NCBI RefSeq assembly: GCF_947507565.1
Contig: NC_089187.1
Span: 62,001 to 126,000, forward strand
DNA: 64,000 nt
Direction: 5' to 3'
Source of the DNA: Oscarella lobularis
Lineage: Eukaryota; Porifera; Homoscleromorpha; Homosclerophorida; Oscarellidae
Shown piece after piece: positions 29,264 to 41,923 of the stretch. Below the pieces are notes generated by a model that worked only from the letters and a program-made list of their open reading frames with translations, was not told where the DNA came from and ran no database searches. The position numbers were made by a program, and so were the translations under genes. Numbering within the stretch: the first letter of the stretch is position 1; every line of letters starts with the position of its first letter.

Positions 29264-32200
29264 CTACTCGTCGTCGTTGTCAGTCAAAGCCGACATTACA
29301 ACAACCGGAGATGTCGCGTCTAAAAAAGAAAATTGATTTTTTCATTAGCAAAAATTATAAAGAAAACTCACTCTGACTCTCGTCTTCGTCTTCCTCCCCA
29401 ATGGTGTTATCATCGTCGTCGTCATCTCCAAATACGTAATTTCCCTTCCCTCGCGCTCTCAATTGGCTGTATTCCACTTCAAGCCGACCGTATTTCCTAC
29501 GAGAAAAGCTAACTACCCCACGAAAAAAGACTTACGAGCAAATACAAACTTTTTATAGTAATAAACTCCCAGAGCAAGAATGACGAATATAGCAACTGAT
29601 ACAACGCTCACGGACGCTGCGACAATTACCGTTTTCTTCTTCGACTCAACTTGAAATTTAACTAGAGAAAAATAATCAAATTCTTAACTAATTCTCCCTT
29701 GCCTTCCTTACTTACACACTACATTCGTGGAACTGTTAACAGAGACATAAAACGAGATGCTGTGAGACTCGGAAAGGAACATCAAACTCTTGACATTGAC
29801 GGTAGCATTGTAAAATCCCGCTTGGGCGTACGCGTGCTGCGTCACAGGATCCTGCGTCACCGCACTATTCCCGTCACCCCACGCCCAAGCGAAGATAAAG
29901 TCACCGTAACTGTCCCCCAAAAATACAACAGAATAAACAGCTGCTTGCTTTTCCACGACGGAACTAGGCTGATTGACTGAAATATTCCTTTTCTCAAGAA
30001 CATCTATATAGGAAGAAATCCTCTCTTTGCCCCCCCCCCCTGGTCACCGTGAACCTTTCCTACCGTAGACTCGAACAAAGGCGCGTGTTACACTTCGTCC
30101 TCCCCTATTTACTCCCGTCACTTTAACGTTGTACGAACCCGAATTAGCAAACGAATAAGATATGAAACTCGCCTCGGAGAACCCGCGTTTCTTAACAATC
30201 AAACCCCCGTCGCCAAAATCCCACGTGTAGTTCGTACTCAGCACGCCACCGGATAGCTGATTAAGTGTAAAATTGACGCTCTGTCCGACGAGTAGGGAAG
30301 AAGCCGGCACAACGATTTCAAGTCCACCTGGCGGATCGACGGGACAAGGAAGACGCTGACGAAGAAAATAATCCTCGACGCCATCTACACAATGATCGTC
30401 TACCACTCGCCTGTACCTGTCAGCGAAAGAAAACATCGCGAGGAAAAATATTTAAAATATTTCTCACCCTCTCGTAACGTAGTACACCGTATTTTCAGGG
30501 CAATTTTTCGGCGGGCCAGGAATGACGGTGCCGTCGGACGGAACGCACGGACTGTCGTATTCTTTTCTCTCGTAACCAATATCGCTGTAATAAAAATAAT
30601 CGTACAGGGGGGAAATTAAAACGTCTGCTCTTGCCATTCAAAGTCTTCCGCAGCACATTTGCATATTTTTACGTCGACCGGTAGATGGTCGTCGCGACCG
30701 TTATAGCAACACGCTTCCGCTTTGCGTCTTGTGTAGAATACCGATAGGCCAAGAACGCAAGGACGGCCAACGCGCTAAAGGAAATCAAATAATCAATTAT
30801 TTGTCTCAAAAATTAATTTTTGGATATTGACGTCTGTGAGAGCCCATCTGTAATACTGCGACGAATTGCACGGCGTTTTAATGATATTCGCGAAATCCAA
30901 TTTGCACACTTTCCATTGAGCGTAGTTACGCTCGAAACCAAAGACACTAAAAACGGCCCTCAATTATATATATAATAAAAACAAACAGAGAACCAATTAC
31001 CTAATTGCCAGACTCATTTCACCCGGTTCAGTAAGAACACCAAGCACATTAATTTCCGTTTCCATATCATAGGAATTCCAGCTCATACCCTCATCACACG
31101 AATGCCTAAAAAATCAATCCCCCGCCGTTCTCTCCCTATCAGTAAAAAGCTTCTTACTTACTGTATAGTCCTTGTAAAGTGCAAGACCCTTGCTGCAGCC
31201 ATAACGGCTCCCTGATCGGCAAACGACGCTTGATAGTAACTATCAAACACCCAACGCCACGTTTTTCCGCCGTCGCGCGAGAGAAACGTTCCGGCACTCG
31301 CTTGAAGATTCGATCCCACGTTGCCTTGAGCCCAGACGAGACCAACGGCACTGCTTCGCGCAAAAATACCCCGTGACGACATTTGAAGAGAACAAGTCGG
31401 CTAACATAACAAAAATTATTAATTATATTATTTATTTATTTATTTATTTAATTAATACCTGAAAACAATTCGTGTCTCGTCCATTGAGATCGGTCAACGG
31501 AGCAGTGACTGGATTCCAAGTCGCTCCTTTATTAAATGTAACTAATGTGGTTAGACTTCGATCGGGTTTATGTTGATTGACAAAATAGATGCCACGAATT
31601 TTAGGAAGCTAGGAAAAAATGACGTCACAAATAAGTCTCTTATTTTTTTCTTACCTTGAACATATAGACGTAAGCGTTATGACTTTCCCAGCTCTGATCC
31701 GAATTCGTTAGAACGTCGTCGACGCTCAAAGAAAAGATGGTTCCCTTTATGTATGACATATATAAACTGGTGAGATTGGAGCGATGATTGACGGCGACGA
31801 ACAGCTGGCCTTCGCTAGCCTCCACTAGCAAATAATCCTATACGAGGAATTTTACATATTTTGTCTGATAGGTTAATGAATCTTTGATTTTTCTTACTCT
31901 TTCTTTTCTGCTCTTTCTGAAGGGAAATTGAGCGGCTACAAAATGACTGTTACGATATGACGTGTACATGGTGCCGGATCCATGGGAATCAGTTGCCTAT
32001 AACAATGACAATATTACTATTGTTATCATCTATTGTTTTTTCTATACTTGAGAAATCATGAATTCATTCATTATCACCAGTGAAAATGGATCAAATAAAA
32101 TGTCAGGAGTCGAAGGAGCTAGAAATTGTTTTAAAGTCGTGTTATACGGAGGACGCGCTTCAAATATTTTGCTCCTGTCTACAAGATTGCTCCTTTTTAG

Positions 32201-33155
32201 TCGTCATCTCGCCACTTGTTTCTCCGCACTTACTTCCGATGAGTTTCTCAAAGAAAATTCTCTCCTTTAAGAATGACAAATTTTCCCAGTAGAAGCGATT
32301 TGATACATTCGTTGTAACAAGAGTCCACGTATGACCGAAGTCAGTAGAAGCATACAACTGAAAAAAACATCACCGTGTATCCAATACGTAAATCCAGCAG
32401 CTACAAAACCTCTTTATTTGTGGAATCATAAGCCAACACGTTATTCTCATCGTATGGACTATACTTAATAACATTGGGACGAAATGTGAGATTGACTTGA
32501 AGATAGCTATCGCCTTCATCTCGAGTCACGTATATTTGCTGAGCCGTTATAGCCGTAAAGATGATCTACAAGCCAAACAATCAATAAGATTTAACTATTT
32601 ATTTAATTATCATAAACCATTTTGTTATTCAGCCCGTTGATGTAGTAATAGTCGAGAATTGCGTTGGAAACCTTCGCCGAATCATCAACGAAATTGTCTC
32701 CATAATCAGTTGATCTGGAAAAACGTCACCAGTCATTATTACCACGAAGAAATGCCAAAATAGACCTCCACAATGTAGAAGCATACGATATCTGCTTCGA
32801 GTTCCTTTGCACAGTCAATACAAAGAACATCTACGCGATCAAATGAGACCTCCAGAAAGAGAACGCGACCGTTTAAGGTTTTCCTCACCAAACTGACTTG
32901 TGTTCCTGTTTGTCCAGACCAGTGAACGATAGCCAATGAATGACGATCGTTTGTAAGGTTTGCACACTTGGAAATGACCGATGAAGCGGTGGGAGCCGTC
33001 GACGGAGCGGCGGCCCGTCGAACGCGATCTTCGTCAACATTCTCCCGGTCGATTTCTATTGGACGAATTGTTGATGAAGAGAGTTCCAAGTCGCTGGCAA
33101 TTTGGACGGCCTCTGAATCCAAGCAAAGCCAAAAGAGAACAAGCAGGAATCTCAT
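29264..33155 (-). CDS. SorCS/sortilin-type VPS10-PKD receptor 1
   Basis: A type I membrane sorting receptor. Signal peptide (MRFLLVLFWLCLDSEA), a furin-type site in DEDRVRRAAAP closing the propeptide, then a VPS10 propeller with Asp-box repeats (STDFGHTW, SRDGGKTW, TFNKGATW, DEGMSWNS). The Cys-rich 10CC module (CKCAAEDFEW) follows. Two PKD domains come next (NYTWDFGDGG, FAWAWGDGN), then one membrane helix (AASVSVVSVAIFVILALGVY) and a cytosolic tail with YSQL (YxxPhi) and an acidic run. Two PKD-like domains after VPS10 place it nearer SorCS than sortilin. About 20 exons with short introns. Stop at 29264. Paralog directly upstream. Confidence 0.87.
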
Positions 33156-33229
33156 CTTGAGTGCATCACACTTTTAGCCACGTGAGCAGTTCGCATAGAA
33201 TTTGGGAGTAGTTCTTCTGCTCTTAAAAA

Positions 33230-33370
33230 CGTCTCAGGTCTCTCGCTTTCCCTAAAAGATGAAATTAGACGATTCCTATTGAATCTCTATCCCCCAGACA
33301 TGTACGTCACCACGTCGCAACAGGCGCTCAACTTAGCTAATCTCGCGGGAAGTACAGACATCAAATGTAA
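33230..33370 (-). pseudogene. partial copy of the 28666-29194 gene
   Basis: The segment with CGTCTAATTTCATCTTTTAG on the minus strand, followed by GGAAAGCGAGAGACCTGAG, matches the intron end and second exon start of the small gene at 28666-29194 (CGTCTAATTTCGGCTTTTAG, GGAGAACGAAAAGACCTGAG). It lies just upstream of receptor 1 and downstream of receptor 2, marking the junction of the tandem duplication. Confidence 0.7.
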
Positions 33371-33390
33371 AAGAAAAACGTTCAAAAACA

Positions 33391-36300
33391 CTAGTTGTCA
33401 TCGGTCAAAGCCGACATCGCAACAACCGGAGGTGCCGTGTCTAAAAAGAAATGACTTTTCTATTAGCAAAAAAATTATAAAGGGAACTCACTCTGACTCT
33501 CCTCTTCGTCTTCCTCCCCAATGGTGTTGTCGTCATCGTCGTCTCCGTTGCCGCCAAAGACGTAATTTCCCTTCCCTCGCGATCTCAACTGGCTATATTC
33601 CACTTCAAGCCGACCGTATTTCCTACGAAAAACAGTGTACCTGTACGAAGAATGCCCCTCAAGCGAATACAAACTTTCTATAGTAATAAATCCCCAGAGC
33701 AAGAACAACGAATACGGCGATTGATACAACGCTAACCGACGCGGCGACAATCGCCGTTTTCTTCTTCGACTCAACCTGCAACTCAACTAGAGAAAAAATT
33801 AATCAAATTCTTAATTATTCTCCCATGCCTTACTCACCCACTACAGTCGCAGAACTGTTAACAGTAACATAAAAGCCGATAGTTTGGGACTCGGAAAGAA
33901 ACGTCGTACTCTTAACATTGACGGTGGCATTGTAAAATCCCGCTCTGGCGTACAGGTGCTCCGCCACGCGATCCTTCGTCACATCAGTCTTCCCGTCACC
34001 CCAAGCCCAAGCGAAGAAAAAGTCACCGTAACTGTCCCCCAAAAATACAACAGAATAGGCATTCTTCTGTTTTTCAACAACGGAACTAAGCTGATTGATT
34101 GAAATATTCTTCTTCTCAAGAACATCTATAGGGGGAATGATCCCCTCTTCGCGCGCCGAATCATCGCGAAATAATCTTACCGTAAACTCGAACAAAAGCG
34201 AGTGATACACTTCGTCCTCCCCTATTTACTCCCGTCACTTTAACGTTGTACGAACCCGACTTAGAAAACGAGTGAGACATCGAACGCGCGGCTGAGAACC
34301 CGTGTTTCTTCACAATCAAGCCCCCGTCGCCAAAATCCCACGTGTAGTTTGTACTCAGAACGCCACCGGATTGCTGACTAAGATTAAAATTGACGCTCTG
34401 TCCGACGAGTAGGGAAGAAGCCGGCCCAATGATTTCTAGTCCACCTGGCGGATCGACGGGACAAGGAAGACGCTCATATAGAAAGTGATCTTCGTCGCCG
34501 TTCGCACAATTATCGCCCGCCACTTTTCTGTACCTGTCTCAGCGCGAAAAAAATTCCCGAAAAAGTATTTCTAAGGAAGCAATATTTCTCACCCTCTCGT
34601 AATGTTGTACATCGTTTCTTCAGGGCAATTTTTCGGCGGGCCAGGAACGAAGGTGCCGTCGGACGGAACGCACGGACTATCGTACTCATTCCTCTCATAG
34701 CCAAAATCGCTGAAATAGGAAATTTCATGCCAATGAGACTCGGACTAAATGGAGTTTGTTTTTACCATTCAAAGTCTTCCGCCGCACATCCGCATGCCGA
34801 TACATTGACAGGTCGATCGTAGTCGCGACCGTTGTAGCAACACGCTTCCGCTTTGCGTCTTTCGTAGACTCTCGATTCGCCAAGCAAACAACGGCGACCA
34901 ACACGCTAAAATTATTTATTTAATTAATTAATTAATTTTGATTAATTATTTTGACTTCGTCTGACGGAGCCCATTTGTAATATTGCGACGAATCGCATGG
35001 CGTTTTAATGATGTTGGAGAAATTCAATTTGCAAACTTTCCATTCAGCGTAGTTGTGCTCAAAACCAAAGACACTAAATAAAAATATGAGAAGAGCCCCT
35101 TCCTTCTCTTCGTCTCACCTAATCGCCAGACTCTTTTCCCCCGGTTCAGTAAGAACACCAATAACATTAATCTCCGTTTCCACATCATACGTTTTCCAGT
35201 TCGTACCCTCATCACACGAATGCCTAAATCCATCCCCCTATCATTCTCCCTATGATTCCTCTAAAGCTTTCTCACTGTATAGTCTTTGTGAAGCGATAGA
35301 CTCTCGCTGCAGCCATAACGGCTCCCTGATCGGCAAACGACGCTTGATAGTAACTCTGAAACACCCAACGCCACGTTCGACCGCCGTCGCGCGAGAGAAA
35401 CGTTCCGGCACTGGCTTTGAGATTCGATCCCACGTTGCCTTGAGCCCAGACGAGACCAATAGCAGTGCTTCGCGAAAAAATACCACGCGACGACATTTGA
35501 AGAGAACAGGCGGGCTAATAATTAATTAAGTAATTATATTGATTAGTTTTAGGTGCACTGTGATACCTGAACGCAATTCGTGTCTTGTCCTTTGAGATCA
35601 GTCAACGGAGCAGAGACTGGATTCCAAGTCGCTCCTTTATCGAACGTAACAATTGTGGTTAGACTTCGATCCGGCTTATGTTGATTGACAAAATATGTGC
35701 CTCGAATACCAGCAAGCTGGAACCCCCAGAAATGACGTCACAGACTAAGTATCCTATTTTTTCTCACCTTGTACATATAGACGGAAGCGTGATGACTTTC
35801 CCAGTTCTGGTCCGAATTCGTCAGTACGTCGTCGACGGTCAAAGAAAAGGAGATTCCTTTCTGCTCTGACATATATAAACTGGTGAGATTGGATCGATGA
35901 TTGACAGCGATGAACAATTGGCCTTCACTACCGTCCACAAGCAAATAATCCTATATGAAGAATTTTGTATAATTATTAGAGAATCGTTGTTTTTTCTGAC
36001 TTTTTCGTTTCTGCTCTTTCTGAAGGGAAATCGAGCTGCTATAAAAGGTCCCCTGCGATATGACGTGTACATGGTGCCGGATCCGTGGGAATCGGTTGCC
36101 TATAAATAACCTTATCATTTAATTATTAATTAAAAATGAATTGTTTTTCTATTACCTGAGAAATTAGATACTCATTCGTCATCACCATGGAGAACTGATC
36201 GAATGAAATAGAAGGAGTCGAATGAGCTTGAAATTGTTTTATGTTTGTGTTATAAGGAGGAGATGCTTCAAATATTTTGCTCCTGCCTTTGAAATGAGAC

Positions 36301-37276
36301 AAACTCTAATAGATATCATATCCACGTTCATCTATACTTACTTCCAAGAAGTCTCTCAAAAATGATTCTGTCCTTTGGAAATCCTGGAATATTTTCCCAA
36401 TAGTAGCGATTTGATGCATTCGTTGCAATGAGAGTCCACGTATGACCAAAGTCAGTAGAAACATGTAGCTAGCAAAAAAAACATCACATCCAATACGTAA
36501 ACCCAGCAGTTACCAAACCTCATTCTTTATGGAATCATAACCCAACACGTTATTCTTATCAGACGGACTATACGTAATAAGATTGGGATGAAACGTGAGA
36601 TTGACTTGAAGATAGCTATCTCCTTCATCTTGGGTCACGTAAATTTGCTGGGCAGTTAAAGCCGTAAAGATAATCTAAAAACAAACAATCAATAAGATTC
36701 AACTATTTATTTAATTAATTATCGACCATTTTGTTATCCAGTCCATTGATGTAGTAATAGTCGAGAACTGCGTTGGAAACCTTCGCCGAATCGTCAACGA
36801 AATTGTCTCCATAATCAGTTGATCTGGAAAAAACGTCACCAGTCATTATTACGACGAAGAAATGCCAAAAGAGACCTCCACAATGTAGAAGCACGCGATA
36901 TCTGCTTCGAGTTCCTTTGCACAGTCAATATAAAGAACATCTACACGATCAAACGCTAAAGGGGCCCCCAGAAAGGGAACGCGACTCTTTTCCTCACCAA
37001 GCTGACTTGTGTTCCTGTTTGTCCAGACCAGTGAACGATGGCTAATGAGTGGCGATCGTTTTTGAGGTTCGCACACTTGGCAGTGACCGATGAAGCGGTC
37101 GGAGCCGTCGACGGAGTCGCTTGCGAAGCGGCGTCTCGTCGAACGCGATCTTCGTCCACGTTTTCGCGGTCGATTTCTATTGGACGAATCGTTGATGGAG
37201 AGAGCTGCAAGTCGCTGGCAATTTGAACGGCATCTGAGCCCAAGCAGAGCCAAAGGAGAACAAGTAAAAATCTCAT
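33391..37276 (-). CDS. SorCS/sortilin-type VPS10-PKD receptor 2
   Basis: Tandem paralog of receptor 1 with the same exon plan: signal peptide MRFLLVLLWLCLGSDA, furin-type DEDRVRRDAAS, Asp boxes, 10CC (CGCAAEDFEW), two PKD domains (FAWAWGDGK), membrane helix (VSIAVFVVLALGIY) and tail YSQL ... NTIGEEDEEESQ ... SALTDDN. Coding sequence is well kept, but the first exon/intron boundary differs. Around 36955-37000 there are a 7-bp loss and a 6-bp gain relative to receptor 1, and I could not find an in-phase join from TQVSL to FDRVDVLYIDC. Either an unusual splice is used or this copy makes a different N terminus. Confidence 0.8.
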
Positions 37277-38452
37277 TCCGGGAAGCGGCGCCTGCGTGCA
37301 TCGCAACTTTCAGGCCACGTGATCTATGTTTTTCTTGAGAAAACTAGTAGCCTGGTCCCCAGAGGTCCCCAGACCCTCCCGTTATACGGGTGTCCTTGGG
37401 GAGGCTAGAAAACTAGGCGCTTTTTTTCACTGAAGCAGAAATTAATGACCCAGCGACACTTTGCATATGCACGCACACCGCGCGCCGTAGATTCCTCCAT
37501 GCACCACTGTGATTCCGGAGCTCGTTGTTATCTTATCTCAGGTCACTGCACGAGCAAACAGTCAGCTGCGCTCATCGAAACGGTTTCTTTTGACTAATGT
37601 AATACAGTAACCATGCCCCCATGACGAATGCTTCCGCTACGGATGTAGCGAGGTACCACGCGGCGTCGGCGGCGGCGGCGACGTCGGCGTCGGCAAAAAT
37701 GATTCGTCAACCAATTTGAACTAACGGTAAGACTATTACGCCAAAGACGGCGGCGCCAGAACATCTGGAGAAGTCGGATAAACGGTGGCGCGGCTTCAAA
37801 AAGCCGACGAAAGTACTGTTAGGAGCACGGACGACGATTGAATCGAAAGCGCGAGACCACCTCTTATCTCGTTCGCCTCCCCGTGGCTTCTATTATTCAG
37901 ACGAGCATGTAACAACATTGTACTAACACGCTTACACGGTCCGCTCGCCTCGTTTGACCATTTGCGTACGGGGGCACACGAGCGATGCGACCGCAAGTAC
38001 CAACGGAAGTGTAGTACAACCAGAAGGCCGGCACGTACGTACATTCGCGATTAGGACTAGTGAACGTGCGTTTGCCTATGATCTCCAAGAGCTCCGATCT
38101 ACGGGCTTCTAGTCGCTCTTTCCCGATCTAACTATCAGAAACGGTATGAAGGGAGAGTCAGTACGTGCTGGAATGCCTTGGTGAAGACACTAGTGCTATT
38201 CAGGGAGGGCTAATTCAATTGGAAACCGGGTGCTCCGTGTCGAGTGGTATGCAGGGCGAACGTGTCTGATCAGCTGAAACGTGCTCCTGAGCCTGGGACG
38301 CCGACGCAGTGTTGGTCATTCTGACGCAAATGCTTCATCATAAAAGACCCCGCCCGTCCGCACCCGCCCGCCCGCCTGACACCTATATGAGCAGGGGTCT
38401 GCTGCAACTGCGTACAGTCGATTGCGAACAGGCGAACGACACTTGTCCATCA
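37277..38452. other. intergenic region upstream of OsmC
   Basis: Contains the 60-bp inverted-repeat element at 37348-37407, a (GGC)n-rich stretch near 37660-37700 and a 32-codon frame from 37623 (MTNASATDVARYH...) that may be part of an unrecognised transcript. A CG-rich run CCCGCCCGTCC precedes OsmC. No other gene seen. Confidence 0.5.
37348..37407. mobile_element. 60-bp micro-MITE with 9-bp TSD
   Basis: Ends TAGCCT...AGGCTA with imperfect inverted arms (TAGCCTGGTCCCCAG against TAGCCTCCCCAAG) and an inner CCCGTTATACGGG dyad. It is flanked by the exact 9-bp direct repeat GAAAACTAG at 37339-37347 and 37408-37416. The TAG...CTA ends and 9-bp duplication match those of the element at 14274-14350. 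Confidence 0.75.
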
Positions 38453-39224
38453 ATGGGATCAAAACAAACTAAGACAGCTACGATCAATGAGGTACCGTAG
38501 CTGCGTTAACAAGGGGTGTGCGCGCTGTGTAAAACGGGGCCGGGCCGCAGGTGACGGCGACGACGACGACGCCGCCGCCGAAGCCAAAACATATCGCCGA
38601 ATTTGAAATCGAGGCACTGGGTGCGGGATTTCATACCGACTGCACGGTCGGAAAAACCGGCGATTTCACCGTCAAAGTGGCCGAGCCCAAAGAGTGAGTA
38701 CACTACCATCTTACGTGTGTAAATCAGCCGGAAAAACAATGGGGTGTGTGCACAGAAAAGGGGGCTCGGGAGAAGGACCCAATCCCATGGAATATTTACT
38801 CGTATCCCTAACGACATGCCATCAAGAAACAGCATCTTTGATCGCCATGGAAAGAGGAATTGAAAAGGTACACATGCACTAAAGATCGAGTCCCCTGATC
38901 GCCGTGACGCCATCACGTTCCTCCCCCTTATCTCTCATTGCATCTATACATCTGTTTTCTTAGTGGGGACCGATTAAATTTAAAACCGAATTTGAACTGA
39001 ACACGGACGGCTTCTTGGGTCTGCACAACGACGACGGTGGCCTGACCGCGCCCCAAGTTTTTCGCCGCGTCGTTCTCAACGCCGACGTCGATGGGGACGT
39101 CGATCAGGCGACAATCGACGACATTCTATTCGCCGTCAAACAGCGCTGCCCCGTTCGAAGTCTCTTTCAAGCGGCCGGGGTGCAAGTGGAGGGAAAATGG
39201 CAAAAGAAAATAGATTGCGTTTAG
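38453..39224 (+). CDS. OsmC/Ohr family protein
   Basis: Four exons: 38453-38491 (MGSKQTKTATINE), 38551 to about 38693, 38756-38867 and 38964-39224. The phases join to give EKGGSGEGPNPMEYLL, the OsmC signature. Two cysteines of the thiol-peroxidase pair are present, one in LLVSLTTCHQET and one in FAVKQRCPVRSLF. OsmC/Ohr proteins reduce organic hydroperoxides; the family is mainly bacterial, with scattered animal members. Length is about 180 residues, a little longer than the bacterial protein because of a Thr/Pro run (VTATTTTPPPKPK) near the N terminus. No targeting signal is obvious. Confidence 0.87.
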
Positions 39225-39331
39225 ATTAGATCACGCGCGGGAACGAGGCAATGAATGCACATGCATTATCGCCCCTGTCTCCGTCTATGCAAAAAACGAA
39301 TTGCAATTAGGTAAATTCCACACCATAGACA

Positions 39332-41377
39332 CTAATCATCGGTTAGGCGCAGATCGCGTGCACGTACGATTCGACTAGCGTAAAAAGATTTCAAATCGTC
39401 TTTTGTCGTCCAATCACGTTCGAATAAAACGCTCGTCAATGCCATGTGTTCGACCCAGTTTCCTACGTTGATTTCGAGTACGTGCGGTCGATCTGAGTGG
39501 TCGTGACCGGTCGCTATCATGTCGGCTAGATCGCGAGCGGCGGCCGACAATCGAGTGCGCAAAACCTCTAAATCCGCAATTGCCGACACCGCTCTCGCGT
39601 TGACGTCTAGCAACGCTTCGTATCTTAATTTGCGATAGTACTAAGGTTAGTTTTCTCTACGCGTCGCCTTTTTCACCTTTCTCTGTACACGTTTTCTATG
39701 AAATCGACCGGCGTTTGATTAAGATGCCGTTCTAGGAGGGCCAGCACCTCTTCTACGTACAATCTCGACGCAGCCGCAAAACGCAACCTAATCCCCCCAC
39801 CAGGGTCTCTGGTAAATATTCAACAAACCGCCTACGAGAAAGCGCTCACTTAGGCCACGTTCTGTCTAAAGGAAGAGCCATGGAGTAGGCTTTCTCCATA
39901 GCCAAATATTCTCGCGAAACGCTGAGAGAAAACAGGCTAGGGAGTCATAAGAGAGTCGTAGACTTCGCTCTACCTCCAAACGTTAAGCGAAAGGGTCGCC
40001 TCTACCGTTACAACGGCGTGGAACCAGTACGGAGGAATATAGAGAACATCTCCCGGTAGCAAATCGACTTCAACAACGGACGAATTCAAATCAAATAAAT
40101 TCTCCTTTCGAAAAACAAGAGAATTTTCATTTTGAAAAAGGATACAGTACCTCCTCTCAAACCTGAACTTGTCTGTAGAACTGATGCAGACAAGGATACA
40201 ATTTGAGAAGAGAATGCGCTCGGGGAGGAAGCAAATAAAACCGTTTCCTAATTCACAAGGGGATTGGTTCGCCGCGAGGAAACTTTGATTCGAGACAAAT
40301 CAAAATGTCCTGCGCACCCACAAAGCCAGAAAATTGCTCTGAATAATTCACCTTCCCCATAGAACGGCGTGAAAATTGTGCGACGTGTCGTAGTGCGTAT
40401 GGGCCGTTACGCCGGCGCTACCCATCCAAAAGTTCACCTAGGGATGCGTTTCACCGCGAGAAACGGACTAATTTATGGCACTAACAGTGGCAGGAGACTC
40501 GCTTCCGTTCGCAAGTGCAGCCAGACGATTAACGTCGCCCACATCCTGTCGCAAATCTGCGCAATTGCCCCCCGGACACTCACATTAATAAGGATACGCT
40601 TAGTCTCGGACGTTTCCTTTTCCTACCTAACTGATCGACCGGACCTGACGCATAGTAGTAATTCCCGTCGTGCAAACCAAAGGCTCTATGATCGAACGAA
40701 TGTATTGTATGTATAAAGCTCTCTCTCTCTCTCTTTACTTTTCTATGAACTGTTTGCCTGTCATGACTACTTCGGAGTATGTTTTATTTTCTAGCGCTAA
40801 ACCTTGGACGGATGTTAGAGGCTGAGATGGCCTTGGTTTAGTATAAAAGTCTCCTATCCCCTTCTAAAATTCCCTCCTACCTGATTCTGTGCGAAATACT
40901 TGAAAACTTTCTCTCTGAGTGTGCGAGTGTGAGTGTTTCTGTACGAAGTGTTCGGGCCCCGCTTACTTGCTCTTCTTCGTCATGATAAATTGAATCTTTG
41001 AGCTCAAATACTCCGGAGTCCATTTTCGACTTGGCCACGCGTCGAATGGAGTGCGAACGAGAACTACGGGCTCCGATTCGGAGATGATCTAGAAGGAGGT
41101 GGTTTTCGGAGGCTGGTAGGATCTTTTTCAGGCTCACCGATGGAACGAAGTCTTCATCGTGACGCCATTCTATTTTTGAGATCGTTTTGGGACTGAATTA
41201 CACGCTTGCGTGCAACGATTCTTGTCATATCGCCACTCTGTACCTCTCTTCTACTGTTTTAAATCGATAGAAGTAGTAAACGGCCACGAGGGAGGCGCAC
41301 AGAGCCGAAAACGTCGCTTTCCACATGCCATTAGCCGGGAGCGGCGAGTCTCCCGGACGTCTGAAGAACGACGACAT
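39332..41377 (-). CDS. membrane-anchored JmjC-domain protein
   Basis: Start [20 protein letters not shown] at 41377, one membrane helix ([17 protein letters not shown]), then a spliced chain of about ten short exons. Key pieces in order: [92 protein letters not shown] (the Fe-binding HxD), [20 protein letters not shown], and [20 protein letters not shown] (the distal His). The C-terminal helix includes [18 protein letters not shown]. This is the small cupin-like JmjC class of 2-oxoglutarate dioxygenases; HxD and His are kept, so it should be active. A membrane anchor is unusual in that class. Stop at 39332. Confidence 0.75.
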
Positions 41378-41822
41378 GGTAGGTCTTTGCATCCGCTTCT
41401 TCGCCTGCAATCCGCTCTTCTTCGCTTCTGTCGAGTACTTCCCTGTGTAACATTTGTCTCCCTTGTTCCGTTACAGGCGAAACGAACGAAGAAGGTCGGC
41501 GTCGTGGGAAAATACGGCACGCGTTACGGTGCCTCCCTACGAAAAATGGCGAAAAAAATAGAAATAACCCAGCACGCGAGGTATACGTGTATGTTCTGCG
41601 GAAAGGTGAGTCGTAGCGAGCAGCGCGCGTATCGGGGGCTCCCTCAGGGAACCCTCAACTCTCCGTCCCTTACGATAGGACGCAATGAAGCGAAAATGCG
41701 TGGGGATCTGGCACTGCAAGGCGTGTAGAAAGACCGTAGCCGGCGGCGCATGGGTCGTAAGCACAACGGCGGCAGCGACAGTTCGAAGCACGATTCGTCG
41801 TCTGAGAGAAGCGCTCGAATAA
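41376..41822 (+). CDS. RPL37A: 60S ribosomal protein eL43 (RPL37A)
   Basis: Three exons: only the ATG (41376-41378), then 41477-41605 and 41679-41822, giving 91 residues against 92 in mammals. It reads [20 protein letters not shown], then [32 protein letters not shown] and [15 protein letters not shown]. The four zinc-binding Cys (CMFC, CKAC with flanking Cys) are in place. A first exon consisting of the start codon alone is known from other animal RPL37A genes. The ATG shares the bases CATG with the opposite-strand start of the JmjC gene. A polyadenylation signal AATAAA lies at about 41859. Confidence 0.95.
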
Positions 41823-41923
41823 ACTGTCTGCTAGTACCATTGCACCTAGTATACAAAATAAAGCTTTGAAAAATAAAAAAAATTGTACACTTGTCCTCAG
41901 TACTCTTACCGTAAGAATAAGCG

